DNA from: Sphingomicrobium clamense
GTDB taxonomy: Bacteria > Pseudomonadota > Alphaproteobacteria > Sphingomonadales > Sphingomonadaceae
Direction: 5' to 3'
DNA: 64,000 nucleotides
NCBI RefSeq assembly: GCF_019264355.1
Contig: NZ_JAHVAH010000001.1
Span: 790,001 to 854,000 of the forward strand
The position numbers and the translations under genes are program-made. The notes under the pieces were generated by a model. The model saw only the letters and a list, made by a program, of their open reading frames with translations. It had not been told where the DNA came from and did no database searches. Positions 11,375 to 23,242 of this stretch are shown here, one piece after another (position 1 is the stretch's first letter; the number at the start of each line of letters is the position of its first letter).

Positions 11375-12334
11375 ATGAGCAAGAAAGCGGGCCTCTCAGC
11401 GACCTTTCACGCGCTGTCGGACATCAGCCGGCTGCGCATCCTGATGCTCGTCCGCTCGATGGAGCTCACCGTCGGCGAAGTCGCGCAGGTGCTGGGACAG
11501 AGTCAGCCGCGCGTCTCGCGCCACGTCCGCATCCTCGACGACGCCGGGCTCGTCCGCCGCCGCAAGGAGGGCAGCTGGACCTTCATCGAAGCCACCGGCA
11601 GCGCCCCGCTCGACGCTTTTTTTTACGAACAGGCGAGCAGCGACGACGTTGAAATCTTCACTGCCGACATGGGCCGGCTCCAGTCGATCCGTGCCGAGCG
11701 CGCCGATGCCGCCTCGCGCTGGTTCGATTCGCGCACCGAACGGTTCGAGCGCCTGCGCGCGCTCCACGCCCCCGAACGCGAGGTCGAGGACGCGGTCGTC
11801 GCCACGCTCGGCAAGACGCTCGGCACATTGGTCGATATCGGCACCGGCACCGGGCGCATGATCGAGTTGCTCGCCGCGCGCGCCGACAAGGTGATCGGCA
11901 TCGACCGCAGTCCCGACATGCTCCGCCTCGCTCGCGTGCGCATCGACGAGGCCGGCGTCGGCAATGCCCAGCTGCGCCAGGGCGACATGACCGCGCTCCC
12001 GCTCAAGGATGGCAGCGCCGACACCGTCATCCTCCACCTCGTCCTCCATTATGCACACAGCCCGTCTGCCGCGCTGCAGGAGGCCGCGCGCCTGCTGCGC
12101 CCCGGCGGACGCCTGCTCATCGTCGATTTCACCGCGCATGACCGCGAGGAATTGCGTCGCGACCACGGTCACCAGCGGCTCGGCTTCTCCGACGAGCGGG
12201 TCACCGACTATTGCACTGCGGCGGGGCTCTCGCTCCAGGACATGCACACGATCGAAGGCGACCCGCTCTCGATCCGCCTGTGGACGGCCAAGGCGCCCGG
12301 CCGCGCCCGCACACGCAAGAAGGAGGCGGCGTGA
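11375..12334 (+). CDS. ArsR-family regulator fused to a SAM-dependent methyltransferase domain (SahR-like)
   Basis: 319 residues. The N-terminal winged helix (about 5-90) has FHALSDISRLRILMLV and the recognition helix QSQPRVSRHVRILDDAGLV. The C-terminal class-I methyltransferase domain (about 140-305) has the SAM motif LVDIGTGTGRMIELL, then IGIDRSPDMLRLA and LLRPGGRLLIVDF. It heads metF-metH and overlaps metF (its TGA lies in the metF GTGA). ArsR regulators of the SahR group sense S-adenosylhomocysteine and control methionine-cycle genes. The fused fold could serve as the SAH/SAM sensor, which is inference. The ATG at 11371 is out of frame, so the start is 11375. Confidence 0.85.
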   Translation: MSKKAGLSATFHALSDISRLRILMLVRSMELTVGEVAQVLGQSQPRVSRHVRILDDAGLVRRRKEGSWTFIEATGSAPLDAFFYEQASSDDVEIFTADMGRLQSIRAERADAASRWFDSRTERFERLRALHAPEREVEDAVVATLGKTLGTLVDIGTGTGRMIELLAARADKVIGIDRSPDMLRLARVRIDEAGVGNAQLRQGDMTALPLKDGSADTVILHLVLHYAHSPSAALQEAARLLRPGGRLLIVDFTAHDREELRRDHGHQRLGFSDERVTDYCTAAGLSLQDMHTIEGDPLSIRLWTAKAPGRARTRKKEAA

Positions 12335-13209
12335 ACGACGATTCCCAATTTGACGTGATGTTCTCCGCCCCCAAGGGCGACATCGACGTCAGTTTCGAAT
12401 TCTTCCCGCCACAGAGCGAGCAGATGCAGGACAAGCTGTGGTCCTCGATCGAGCGCCTTGCCCCGCTGGGCCCCCGCTTCGTGTCAGTGACCTACGGCGC
12501 GGGCGGCTCGACGCGCGAACGCACCCACGAAACCGTCAAGCGGATTGTGGAAGAAACCGACCTCACTCCCGCCGCGCATCTCACCTGCGTCGGCTCCTCG
12601 CGCGACGAGGTCGACGCCATCGCGCGCGACTATTGGGATGCGGGCGTGCGCCACATCGTCGCGCTGCGCGGCGACATCAGCGACGAAAATGGCATCCGCG
12701 AGGACGGCTACGCCAATGCCGCCGAACTGGTCGAGGGGCTGGCCAAGGTCGCGCCGTTCGACCTGTCGGTCGCCGCCTATCCTGAAGTCCACCCCGACGC
12801 CGAGACCGCCAATGCCGATCTCGACTTCCTCCTGCGCAAGATCGACGCAGGCGCCAGCCGCGCGATCACCCAATTCTTCTTCTCGCCCGAGCCCTATCTG
12901 CGCCTGCGCGATGCGCTCGCCGCCAAGGGGCGCGAGATCGAGCTGGTGCCCGGCATCCTGCCCGTCACCAACGTCGCGCGCGCCCGCGAATTCGCGTCCA
13001 AGTGCGGCACCGAGATCCCCGGCTGGCTCGACGCCCGCTTCGAAGGGCTCGACGAGACCCCGCGCGGGCGCGAACTGGTCGCGGCGATGGTCTCGGCCCA
13101 CCTGTGCGGCCAGCTCTATGCCGAGGGCGTCCGCCACTTCCACTTCTACACGCTCAACCGCGCCGAGATGAGCTGGGCGTTGTGCCACATGCTGGGGTGC
13201 AAGGGATGA
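12331..13209 (+). CDS. metF: 5,10-methylenetetrahydrofolate reductase
   Basis: FAD enzyme reducing 5,10-methylene-THF to 5-methyl-THF, the methyl donor for methionine synthase. 292 residues (E. coli 296). It starts at GTG 12331, overlapping the preceding stop, with a perfect AGGAGG 4 nt upstream; longer frames would be antisense-like to the regulator gene. Family motifs include FEFFPPQSE near the N-terminus (catalytic Glu), VTYGAGGSTRERT, HLTCVGSSRDEV and ALRGDIS. It overlaps the next gene by ATGA (13206-13209), indicating coupled translation. Confidence 0.95.
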   Translation: MNDDSQFDVMFSAPKGDIDVSFEFFPPQSEQMQDKLWSSIERLAPLGPRFVSVTYGAGGSTRERTHETVKRIVEETDLTPAAHLTCVGSSRDEVDAIARDYWDAGVRHIVALRGDISDENGIREDGYANAAELVEGLAKVAPFDLSVAAYPEVHPDAETANADLDFLLRKIDAGASRAITQFFFSPEPYLRLRDALAAKGREIELVPGILPVTNVARAREFASKCGTEIPGWLDARFEGLDETPRGRELVAAMVSAHLCGQLYAEGVRHFHFYTLNRAEMSWALCHMLGCKG

Positions 13210-14231
13210 GCCGCGCAGAAGCCTTCTGGAACGCCGCCAAGGAGCGAATTCTCGTCAAGGACGGGGCGTACGGCACAATGATCCAGCGTCTGGGCCTCGA
13301 CGAGGACGGCTATCGCGGCGAACTCGACCTTGATCGGGCGCAGCGGGGGAATAACGACCTCTTGAACCTCACCAGGCCGGACGCGGTGTGCGGCATCTGC
13401 CAGGCGTTCGTCGATGCGGGCGCGGACGTGCTCGCCACCAATACGTTCAACGCCAATGCGATCAGCCAGGCCGACTATGGCGCCGAGGCCTATGTCGCCG
13501 ACATCAATCGCGCCGCCGCCCGCCTGACGCGCGAGGTGGCGGGCCCCGACCGTTTCGTGGTCGGCGCGGTGGGCCCGACCAACAAGACATTGTCGCTCTC
13601 GCCCGACGTCGAGAACCCGGCCTATCGCGAAGTCACTTTCGACGAGGTCGTTGCCTGCTACGAACAGCAGGTCGAGGCGCTGGCCGAAGGAGGCATCGAC
13701 TTCGTGCTGGTCGAGACGATTTTCGACACGCTCAACGCGAAGGCCGCGATCGTCGCGACCAAAAACATCGAACGGCGTATCGGGCGCGACTTGCCGCTGA
13801 TGATCTCGATGACGCTGACCGACCTGTCGGGGCGCAACCTGTCCGGGCATACGGTCGAGGCGTTCTCGACCGCCATCGCCCACGCGCGGCCCCTCACCAT
13901 CGGGCTCAACTGCAGCTTCGGCGCCGCCGCCTTGCGCGCGCATCTGAAAACCATCGCGGCGAGCGCCCCGACGCTGGTCATGGCCTATCCCAATGCCGGG
14001 CTCCCCAACGATCTGGGCGAATATGACGAGGCGGCCACAGACACTGCGGCGCAGGTGTCCGAATGGCTCGACGAGGGTCTGGTCAATATCGTCGGCGGCT
14101 GTTGCGGCACCACGCCCGAGCATATCGCCGCCATCGCCGCCGCTTGCGAGGGCGCGACGCCACGGGCGCCTGCGTCCCCCGACCCGGCCATGAACCTCGC
14201 CGGGCTCGAACCGATGAGGCTCGCCAGCTAG
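13206..14231 (+). CDS. metH: methionine synthase, homocysteine-binding half
   Basis: 341-residue protein equal to the first module of cobalamin-dependent MetH, which binds homocysteine through zinc. The zinc ligands are Cys236 (GLNCSFG) and Cys299/Cys300 ([11 protein letters not shown]). The start overlaps the metF stop. It ends with TAG at 14229-14231, directly followed by the ATG of the next gene in the same reading frame, so the two genes together equal one full MetH. Split MetH is known in some alphaproteobacteria, and the module may act in trans with its partner. Module identity is certain; whether some amber read-through occurs is unknown. Confidence 0.93.
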   Translation: MSRAEAFWNAAKERILVKDGAYGTMIQRLGLDEDGYRGELDLDRAQRGNNDLLNLTRPDAVCGICQAFVDAGADVLATNTFNANAISQADYGAEAYVADINRAAARLTREVAGPDRFVVGAVGPTNKTLSLSPDVENPAYREVTFDEVVACYEQQVEALAEGGIDFVLVETIFDTLNAKAAIVATKNIERRIGRDLPLMISMTLTDLSGRNLSGHTVEAFSTAIAHARPLTIGLNCSFGAAALRAHLKTIAASAPTLVMAYPNAGLPNDLGEYDEAATDTAAQVSEWLDEGLVNIVGGCCGTTPEHIAAIAAACEGATPRAPASPDPAMNLAGLEPMRLAS

Positions 14232-16835
<2,604 letters not shown>

Positions 16836-16839
16836 CGGG

Positions 16840-18825
16840 ATGGCGATGATTTTTCGCCTCCTAATCCTCCTGACCCTGCTGATTCCCGCGCCCCTGATGG
16901 CGCAGCAGACCAATATCGTCCCGCGCCTCGTCGCCGAGGGGCCGGCGCCTGCCGACGGTGGCAAGGTCGAGCTTGCATTGGTGATGGAAACCGCGCCCGG
17001 CTGGCACGGCTACTGGCTCAATCCGGGCGATGCGGGCCTCCCGCTCCAGGCAAGCTGGGACCTGCCCGAAGGGGCGGAGCTTTTCGAACTGCGCTACCCC
17101 ACGCCCGTCGCCTTCGAGGGCGCGGGGCTGATCAACTATGTCTACAAGGATACGCACGCGATCCTGGCGACGCTGACCGTCCCGCCCACCGACCGCGGCG
17201 TGCTGCGCGTGTCGGGCGATCTGCGCTGGCTCGCCTGCACCGACAAGATCTGCGTACCCGAAAAGGGCAATGTCGCGCTCGCCATTCCCGTCGGTGACGG
17301 CGCCTCGCGCCAGACCGAATTCGACGAGTATCGCAAGCGCCTGCCGCGCCCGCTCGCCGGCGACACCAGCTTCGAGATGGCCGGCGACACGGTCCGCATC
17401 GCCGTCCCGCTCCCCGCCTCGACACCGGTCGGCAAACCCACCCTCTTCCTCGCCGAAAACGGCATCATCGACTACGCCGCGCGCCAAGAGTTCCGCCGTG
17501 TAGGAGATCAGCTCGTCGCAACCCTACAACGCAGGGGCGATCAGCAAACCGACGCTCTATCCGGCGTTATCGACATCGGCGAGGGACAGGGCCTCGCCTT
17601 CGAAGCCTCCCCAGGCGACGTGCCCACCGGCGGCAAGCTCGTCGGCGGGCTCGGCATGGAGGCAGTGCTGCTCGCCATGCTCGGCGCGCTCGCGGGCGGG
17701 CTGTTCCTCAACCTTATGCCCTGCGTCTTCCCGATCCTCGCCATGAAAGCGATGCACCTCGCCAAGGCGGGTGGCAGGGAGGTCGAGGCGAAGCGCGATG
17801 CGCTCGGGTACACGCTGGGTGCGGTGCTCGGCACAGCAGCACTCGGCGGCCTGCTGCTCGCGATCCGCGCTGGCGGGACGGCGGCGGGCTGGGCGTTCCA
17901 GCTCCAGGACCCGCGCACCGTTTTCCTGCTCACGCTGCTCGCCGGTGCGATCACGATGAACCTGCTCGGCCTCTTCCGCCTTCCGGTTCTGGCAGGCGAG
18001 GTGAAGGCGAGCGGGAGCGTGTCGACGGGTGCGTTGGCGGCGCTGGTTGCAACGCCTTGTGCGGGGCCGTTCCTGGGGGCAGCGCTCGGGACGGCGCTGA
18101 TCCTGCCGGTCGCGGGCGGCATCGCCGTGTTCGCCGCGCTGGGGCTGGGCCTTGCCATCCCGTTCCTGCTGATCGGTTTCGTGCCTTTCCTGCGCGAGCG
18201 CCTGCCCGCCCCGGGACCGTGGATGGTCAAGCTGCAGCGCTGGCTCGCCATCCCCATGGGGGCGACGCTGGTCGGGGCACTGTGGCTGCTGTGGCGGCTC
18301 ACGGGCGATCAAGGGCTGCTGCTTGCGCTGGCAGCGCTGGCGTTGCTCGCCTTGCTGCTCTGGCTCTCGAAACGGTCGGTGGCTTTGGGCTGGACGGCTT
18401 TGGCGGGTGTCGTCGCGCTCGCGGTCGGCGGGGCCATCTTGCTACCCGACCGGCCCTCGGCCGAGAACCGTGCACCCGATTTCGCCGAGGTGTGGTCCCC
18501 CGCAAAGGTCGAGGCTGCACGCGCCGAAGGACGGCCGGTTTTCGTCTACTTCACCGCCGACTGGTGCCTGTCATGCAAGGCCAACGAAAAGGTCGCAATC
18601 GACCGTGATGGTACGCTCGAGGCGTTCGAGGCCGCCAATGTCGCGGTGCTCGTCGCCGACTGGACCGATGGCGATGCCGAGATCACGCGTTTCCTCGACG
18701 CGCGCGAGCGCGCCGGCGTGCCGCTTTACCTCTGGTACGCGCCGGGGGCGGCGGAGCCCGAAGAGCTGCCGCAGATCCTCACCCCCGACATGCTGGTGAG
18801 CCGCGCTCAGTCGTTCGCGCGATAG
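16840..18825 (+). CDS. DsbD/ScsB-like membrane thiol:disulfide interchange protein
   Basis: 661 residues. Signal peptide about 1-22 (LLILLTLLIPAPLMAQ), a periplasmic DsbD-alpha-like domain to about 270 with a Cys pair region (LACTDKICVPE), then a membrane domain of about eight spans with the redox cysteines in NLMPCVFPI and VATPCAGPFLG. The C-terminal thioredoxin-like domain has the CxxC Cys576/Cys579 in ADWCLSCKANE. It moves electrons from cytoplasmic thioredoxin to the periplasm. Arrangement and length fit ScsB-type proteins as well as DsbD. The start at 16840 is chosen for the signal peptide. It overlaps the convergent amidohydrolase tail to tail by 19 bp. Confidence 0.88.
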   Translation: MAMIFRLLILLTLLIPAPLMAQQTNIVPRLVAEGPAPADGGKVELALVMETAPGWHGYWLNPGDAGLPLQASWDLPEGAELFELRYPTPVAFEGAGLINYVYKDTHAILATLTVPPTDRGVLRVSGDLRWLACTDKICVPEKGNVALAIPVGDGASRQTEFDEYRKRLPRPLAGDTSFEMAGDTVRIAVPLPASTPVGKPTLFLAENGIIDYAARQEFRRVGDQLVATLQRRGDQQTDALSGVIDIGEGQGLAFEASPGDVPTGGKLVGGLGMEAVLLAMLGALAGGLFLNLMPCVFPILAMKAMHLAKAGGREVEAKRDALGYTLGAVLGTAALGGLLLAIRAGGTAAGWAFQLQDPRTVFLLTLLAGAITMNLLGLFRLPVLAGEVKASGSVSTGALAALVATPCAGPFLGAALGTALILPVAGGIAVFAALGLGLAIPFLLIGFVPFLRERLPAPGPWMVKLQRWLAIPMGATLVGALWLLWRLTGDQGLLLALAALALLALLLWLSKRSVALGWTALAGVVALAVGGAILLPDRPSAENRAPDFAEVWSPAKVEAARAEGRPVFVYFTADWCLSCKANEKVAIDRDGTLEAFEAANVAVLVADWTDGDAEITRFLDARERAGVPLYLWYAPGAAEPEELPQILTPDMLVSRAQSFAR

Positions 18826-20447
18826 ACCTGCTTGCCGCCCACGTAAGTCGCCAGCACCTTGGTCTCCGAAATGTCCGACGGGTCGATGGTGGTGATGTCG
18901 CGGTCGACGACGATGAAGTCGGCATAGCGCCCCGCGCTCAGCGAGCCGAGCGCGTCCTCGGCAAAACCGGCATAGGCCGCGCCCACCGTAAAGCCCGCCA
19001 GAGCTTCGCCAAGCGTCACGCGCTCGTCGGCGAGCCAGCCGCCTTCGGGTTCGCCATTGGCGTCGATGCGAGTGACCGCGACCTCGAGCCCTACGAAGGG
19101 GTTGGGATGCTCGACCGGGAAGTCGGAGCCGAACGCGAGTAAAGCGCCGCTGTCGGCGAGGCTGCGCCAGGCGAAAGCGGCGCCGAGCCGGTCCATGCCG
19201 AGCCGCTTCTCGGCCATTTTCCAGTCGCTCGTCTGGTGCACCGGCTGCATCGAGGCGATGACGTTGGAGGCCGCCATGCGCGGAAGGTCGGCGGGGTCGA
19301 GAATCTGGGTATGCTCGTTGCGGAAACGTAGGGCCGACGCGTTGGGGGTCGCCTCGACTGCGTCGAGCAGCTGGTCGTTGGCGGCGTCGCCGATCGCGTG
19401 GACCGCGACCTGATGCCCGAGCGCGACGGCGCGCGCGACGCTGTCGGCCAGCTGCTCGTCGGTCAGCATCTGGAGACCGGTCGTATCGGCGTCGGCATAG
19501 GGCGCCTTGAGCCAAGCACCGCGTGAGCCGAGCGCGCCGTCAGTGACGAGCTTGACCCCCGCCATGCGCAACTTGCCATCATAGAGCCACGGCGTCGGGC
19601 CGTTGGCGGCGATGCGTTCGAGCGTGTCGGCGCCTGCGGCATAGGCCATCACGCGCACCTTGAGCTCGCCCTCGTCGCCCGCGCGGCGCATGGCGTGCCA
19701 ATGATCGTCGGGCGTGCCCATGTCGGCCATGGCGGTGAGCCCGTGTTCGAGCATGATGCCCTGCGCCAGCTCGATCGCCTCGGCATAGTCCTCACCGGTA
19801 TAGGCAGGCACGAGCGCGTAGAGTGGCTTCATCGCAGTATCGACGAAGACGCCGGTCGCCTTGCCGTCATCGTCGCGCAGGATCGCGCCGCCGACGGGGT
19901 CGGGCGTGTCGTCCGAAGTGCCCGCCATCTGCATCGCCATCGTGTTGACGACGGTGGCGTGCCCGTCGACGCGTTCGAGGATGACGGGGCGGTCCGAGAC
20001 GACCGCGTCGAGATCGGCGGCTGTCGGGAAGCGGCCGTCGGAGAACATTTCGTGGTTCCACCCGCGCCCGACGATCCAACCGTCGCCCGGGTTGGCGGCG
20101 GCAAAGTCTGCGAGCTGCTGCTGGAGCGAGGCAATGCTGTCGGTCCCGAACAGCTGCAGGCTCATCATCGTCTGGCCCATCATCAGGAAATGGCCATGCC
20201 CGTCAATCAGGCCAGGAAGCACGTGCGCACCTTCCATATCGACCCGCAGGTCGGCGCTCGGCACCGTGTCGCCAGCGCGATAGGTGGCGACGATCTTGCC
20301 CTGCTCGTCCACCATCATGGCATTGAAGCGCACGATCTCGCCGTCGGCGGTCGCCTGCACACCGTTGACGTTGTCGTAGAGCGTGGCGGGGTCGGCCAAT
20401 GCCGGGCTGGCGACAAGGGCGGTGGCGGCGAGAAGGGCGAGGCGCAT
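18807..20447 (-). CDS. exported amidohydrolase (YtcJ-like family)
   Basis: 546 residues. The signal peptide MRLALLAATALVASPALA predicts export. Amidohydrolase fold with the metal motif GLIDGHGHFL, further metal-ligand candidates (AVHAIGDAAND, RNEHTQIL) and a C-terminal GSDFPVEHPNP plus AGRYADFIVVDRD, the pattern of YtcJ/exoenzyme-regulatory-type amidohydrolases. Substrate unknown. ATG 20447 is preferred because GGAG lies 6 nt before it; ATG 20453 directly touches that site. The much longer frame reaching 21593 runs antisense through ilvA and is rejected. It is divergent from ilvA with 72 bp between the starts. Confidence 0.88.
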   Translation of the reverse strand: MRLALLAATALVASPALADPATLYDNVNGVQATADGEIVRFNAMMVDEQGKIVATYRAGDTVPSADLRVDMEGAHVLPGLIDGHGHFLMMGQTMMSLQLFGTDSIASLQQQLADFAAANPGDGWIVGRGWNHEMFSDGRFPTAADLDAVVSDRPVILERVDGHATVVNTMAMQMAGTSDDTPDPVGGAILRDDDGKATGVFVDTAMKPLYALVPAYTGEDYAEAIELAQGIMLEHGLTAMADMGTPDDHWHAMRRAGDEGELKVRVMAYAAGADTLERIAANGPTPWLYDGKLRMAGVKLVTDGALGSRGAWLKAPYADADTTGLQMLTDEQLADSVARAVALGHQVAVHAIGDAANDQLLDAVEATPNASALRFRNEHTQILDPADLPRMAASNVIASMQPVHQTSDWKMAEKRLGMDRLGAAFAWRSLADSGALLAFGSDFPVEHPNPFVGLEVAVTRIDANGEPEGGWLADERVTLGEALAGFTVGAAYAGFAEDALGSLSAGRYADFIVVDRDITTIDPSDISETKVLATYVGGKQVYRAND

Positions 20448-20519
20448 GATCATCTCCGAAAGTCGTTTGCGCACTCGCATAGCATTGTCGAACGCCAAGG
20501 GAAGGGCTAGGCGGCAAAC

Positions 20520-21731
20520 ATGACCGTGACGATCGACGACATCCGCGCCGCCGCCTCGCGTATCGAGGGGCAGGTCGTGAAGACCCCGATGAACCATAGC
20601 CGTACGCTGTCCGAGATTATCGGCGCACAGGTCTGGCTCAAGTTCGAGAATCTCCAGTTCACTGCGGCTTACAAGGAACGCGGGGCACTCAACAAGTTGC
20701 TGCAGCTGACCGATGCGGAGAAGAAGCGCGGCGTCATCGCGGCGAGCGCGGGCAATCATGCACAGGCAGTCGCCTATCACGGCGCGCGGCTGGGCATTCC
20801 GGTGACCATCGTCATGCCCGAGCCGACCCCGACCATCAAAGTCGTCCATACCGAAGGCCATGGCGCCAACGTCGTGCTGCACGGCAAGGTCTTCGACGAT
20901 GCCTACGCCCATGCGCGCCAGCTGGAGGACGAAAAGGGCTATGTCTTCGTCCACCCGTTCGACGACGAAGCGGTCATTGCGGGGCAGGGGACGACCGCGA
21001 TCGAAATGCTCGAGGCCGCGCCCGATCTCGACACGCTGGTCGTGCCGATCGGCGGGGGCGGGCTGATCAGCGGGATTGCGACCGCGGCCAAGGCGATCAA
21101 ACCCGATATCGAGGTCGTCGGGGTCGAGGCCGCGATGTTCCCGGCGATGAAAGACATTATTGCAGGTCGCGAGCCCGATTGCGGTGGCGACACACTGGCC
21201 GAAGGGATCGCGGTCAAGAACCCGGGGCAGATTACGCGCGGCATCATCGCCGAGCTGGTCGACCGCATCGACCTGGTCTCGGAAGACGCGATCGAACATG
21301 CGGTGGCTCTGCTGGTCGGGATTGAGAAGTCGGTGGTCGAAGGGGCGGGCGCCGCTGGGCTCGCCGCCATGCTCGACGATCCCGACAAATATCGCGGCAA
21401 GAAGGTCGGCACGGTGCTGTGCGGCGGCAATATCGACACGCACCTGCTGGCTAACGTCCTCGTGCGCGAACTGGTACGCTGCGGGCGTATCGCGCGGCTC
21501 AAGATCGCGGCGGAGGATCGCCCGGGCGCGCTCGCGGCGATTACCAAGGCGTTCCATGAGTGCGGGGTCAACATCATCGAGACCAACCATCACCGCGTCT
21601 TCACCGCGCTGCCCGCCAAGGACACGCTGATCGAGGTCGAATGCGAAGCGCGCGACGAGGCGGCGATCGAGGCGCTGGTCGAGAAGCTCGAAGGCTACGG
21701 ATTCAAGGTCACGCGCTCGCCGATCGTCTGA
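20520..21731 (+). CDS. ilvA: threonine ammonia-lyase with ACT domain
   Basis: PLP enzyme deaminating threonine to 2-oxobutanoate, the first step of isoleucine synthesis. 403 residues: catalytic fold-type II domain with Lys52 in AAYKERGALNKL, the substrate loop ASAGNHAQAVAYH, and the phosphate-binding GGGGLISG. A C-terminal ACT domain (about 325-403, EDRPGALAAITKAF) is the likely allosteric site. It is shorter than E. coli IlvA (514), having one ACT unit, as in many alphaproteobacteria; a catabolic (TdcB-like) role is also possible. Confidence 0.9.
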   Translation: MTVTIDDIRAAASRIEGQVVKTPMNHSRTLSEIIGAQVWLKFENLQFTAAYKERGALNKLLQLTDAEKKRGVIAASAGNHAQAVAYHGARLGIPVTIVMPEPTPTIKVVHTEGHGANVVLHGKVFDDAYAHARQLEDEKGYVFVHPFDDEAVIAGQGTTAIEMLEAAPDLDTLVVPIGGGGLISGIATAAKAIKPDIEVVGVEAAMFPAMKDIIAGREPDCGGDTLAEGIAVKNPGQITRGIIAELVDRIDLVSEDAIEHAVALLVGIEKSVVEGAGAAGLAAMLDDPDKYRGKKVGTVLCGGNIDTHLLANVLVRELVRCGRIARLKIAAEDRPGALAAITKAFHECGVNIIETNHHRVFTALPAKDTLIEVECEARDEAAIEALVEKLEGYGFKVTRSPIV

Positions 21732-21887
21732 TAGTGGCGGATTTGCGCCGGTTCCGATTCAATTCGGGACAAATTGTCCAAGGCTGGGACAGGCCCCGGC
21801 CTTAACCACACTTTGCGGCACCAAGCCCTTTTCTTGTGCGTTTTTTGGACGCATAAAGATTTTCGTAACCATGAAAGGAGCCGCCGG

Positions 21888-22691
21888 GTGAGCGCACCAT
21901 TTCGCTTTCCCAAATTCTTCGTCACTAACCCAGCACCGTGCCCCTATATCGAGGGCAAGGTGGAACGGAAGGTCTTTACGGAGCTGAACGGCCGCCAGGC
22001 GAGCGAACTCAACGAGGCGCTCTCGCGGATCGGTTTTCGCCGTTCGCAGTCGGTTTCCTATCGTCCCTCCTGCGTCGATTGTAATGCCTGCGTGTCGGTG
22101 CGCGTGTGTGCCAAGGAATTCACGCCCAACAAGACGCAGCGTCGCCTCCTTCGCCGCAACAACGACCTCGAAGTCACCGCGTGCAAGCCGTGGACCACGG
22201 CCGAGCAATATGAGCTGCTCCAGCGCTATCTCGCCGCGCGGCACCCGGGTGGCGGCATGGCAGAAATGGACGAACAGGATTTTGCCGACATGGTCGAACA
22301 GACGCCGGTTCGCACCTATGTCGTCGAATATCGCGAGCCGTCGGTCGACGGACGCCCGGGCAAGCTGGTCGGCGCCTGCCTGTCGGACCAGCAGGCGGAC
22401 GGCCTGTCGATGATCTACAGCTTCTACGACACCGGCCCCGATGCGCGGCCGAGCCTCGGCACCTACATCATCCTCGACCATATCATGCGCGCGGCGCGGG
22501 CCGACCTGCCCTACGTCTATCTCGGCTATTGGGTCGAGGGATCCCCGCGCATGGATTACAAGGCGAAGTTCAAGCCGATGGAGCGGCTGGGGCGCGAAGG
22601 TTGGGGTCCGATGGGCGAGCCGCAGCCCGACATCGCCGCCGAGCGACGCAAGGCGCCGCCGATGCGCCTCGACCGCCTCAAACGCGACTGA
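21888..22691 (+). CDS. bpt: aspartate/glutamate leucyltransferase (Bpt, N-end rule)
   Basis: Transfers Leu from Leu-tRNA to N-terminal Asp/Glu of proteins, creating a degron for ClpS/ClpAP. 267 residues from GTG 21888; AAGGAG at 21875-21880 sits 7 nt upstream, and residues before the GTG are not family-like. Hallmarks are [14 protein letters not shown] near the N-terminus, [16 protein letters not shown] with clustered cysteines, and [13 protein letters not shown] near the C-terminus. The GNAT gene follows after 2 bp and is probably co-transcribed. Confidence 0.92.
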   Translation: MSAPFRFPKFFVTNPAPCPYIEGKVERKVFTELNGRQASELNEALSRIGFRRSQSVSYRPSCVDCNACVSVRVCAKEFTPNKTQRRLLRRNNDLEVTACKPWTTAEQYELLQRYLAARHPGGGMAEMDEQDFADMVEQTPVRTYVVEYREPSVDGRPGKLVGACLSDQQADGLSMIYSFYDTGPDARPSLGTYIILDHIMRAARADLPYVYLGYWVEGSPRMDYKAKFKPMERLGREGWGPMGEPQPDIAAERRKAPPMRLDRLKRD

Positions 22692-22693
22692 CC

Positions 22694-23176
22694 ATGGTCT
22701 CCATCCGCGCCGCCGACGCCGCCGATGCCGACGCGATCTGGGCGATCATCGAACCCGTGATCCGCGAAGGCGCGACCTACGCCTTCGACCGCGACAGTCC
22801 GCGCGAGAAGATGCTCGGCTTCTGGATGCGGCACTACGCTTATGTCGCGGAGAATGACGGCGAGATCGTCGGCACCTATTTCCTCAAGCGCAATCAGGGC
22901 GGCGGCGGCAGCCACGTCGCCAATTGCGGCTACATCACCTCCGAAGGCGCGCGGGGGCAGGGGGTCGCGCGGTTGATGGCCGAACATAGTTTCGAAGAAG
23001 CCAAGCGGCTCGGTTTCAAGGCGATGCAGTATAATTGTGTCGTCTCGACCAACACCGGCGCGATGCGGCTGTGGCACCTGCTCGGCTTCAAGATCATCGG
23101 CTCCATCCCCAACGGGTTCGAGCATCCCGAGAAGGGCATGGTCGACGCTTACGCCATGTATCGCTGGCTGGACTGA
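22694..23176 (+). CDS. GNAT-family N-acetyltransferase
   Basis: 160 residues of the GNAT fold. The acetyl-CoA binding motif is seen as GYITSEGARGQGVARLMAEH, and the C-terminal strand region as NTGAMRLWHLLGFKIIGSIP. The start MVSIRAADAADADAIW is family-typical. It begins 2 bp after the bpt stop, so it is likely in the same transcript, which hints at, but does not prove, a shared role in protein N-terminus modification. Substrate unknown. Confidence 0.88.
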   Translation: MVSIRAADAADADAIWAIIEPVIREGATYAFDRDSPREKMLGFWMRHYAYVAENDGEIVGTYFLKRNQGGGGSHVANCGYITSEGARGQGVARLMAEHSFEEAKRLGFKAMQYNCVVSTNTGAMRLWHLLGFKIIGSIPNGFEHPEKGMVDAYAMYRWLD

Positions 23177-23177
23177 C

Positions 23178-23214
23178 AAAAAAAGGGCGCCGCTGCCTCC
23201 CCGCAGCGCCGCCC
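23178..23214 (-). terminator. rho-independent terminator of ctrA
   Basis: On the minus strand, a 12-bp stem with one mismatch (GGGCGGCGCTGC against GCAGCGGCGCCC) is followed by seven T. It lies 29 bp past the ctrA stop and just after the convergent GNAT stop. Confidence 0.85.
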
Positions 23215-23242
23215 TCTTGCCCCCTCAGGCTCTCGCCTGTGT

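Noticed and set aside
10587..11378. Ser/Ala-rich plus-strand ORF of 263 residues
   Set aside because: Reverse image of the Glu/Ala-rich lipoprotein genes; the minus frames carry lipoboxes and a terminator.
18807..21593. 928-residue minus frame covering the amidohydrolase and the strand opposite ilvA
   Set aside because: Only the last 546 residues are protein-like, and they start with a signal peptide at 20447; the upstream part is antisense to ilvA.
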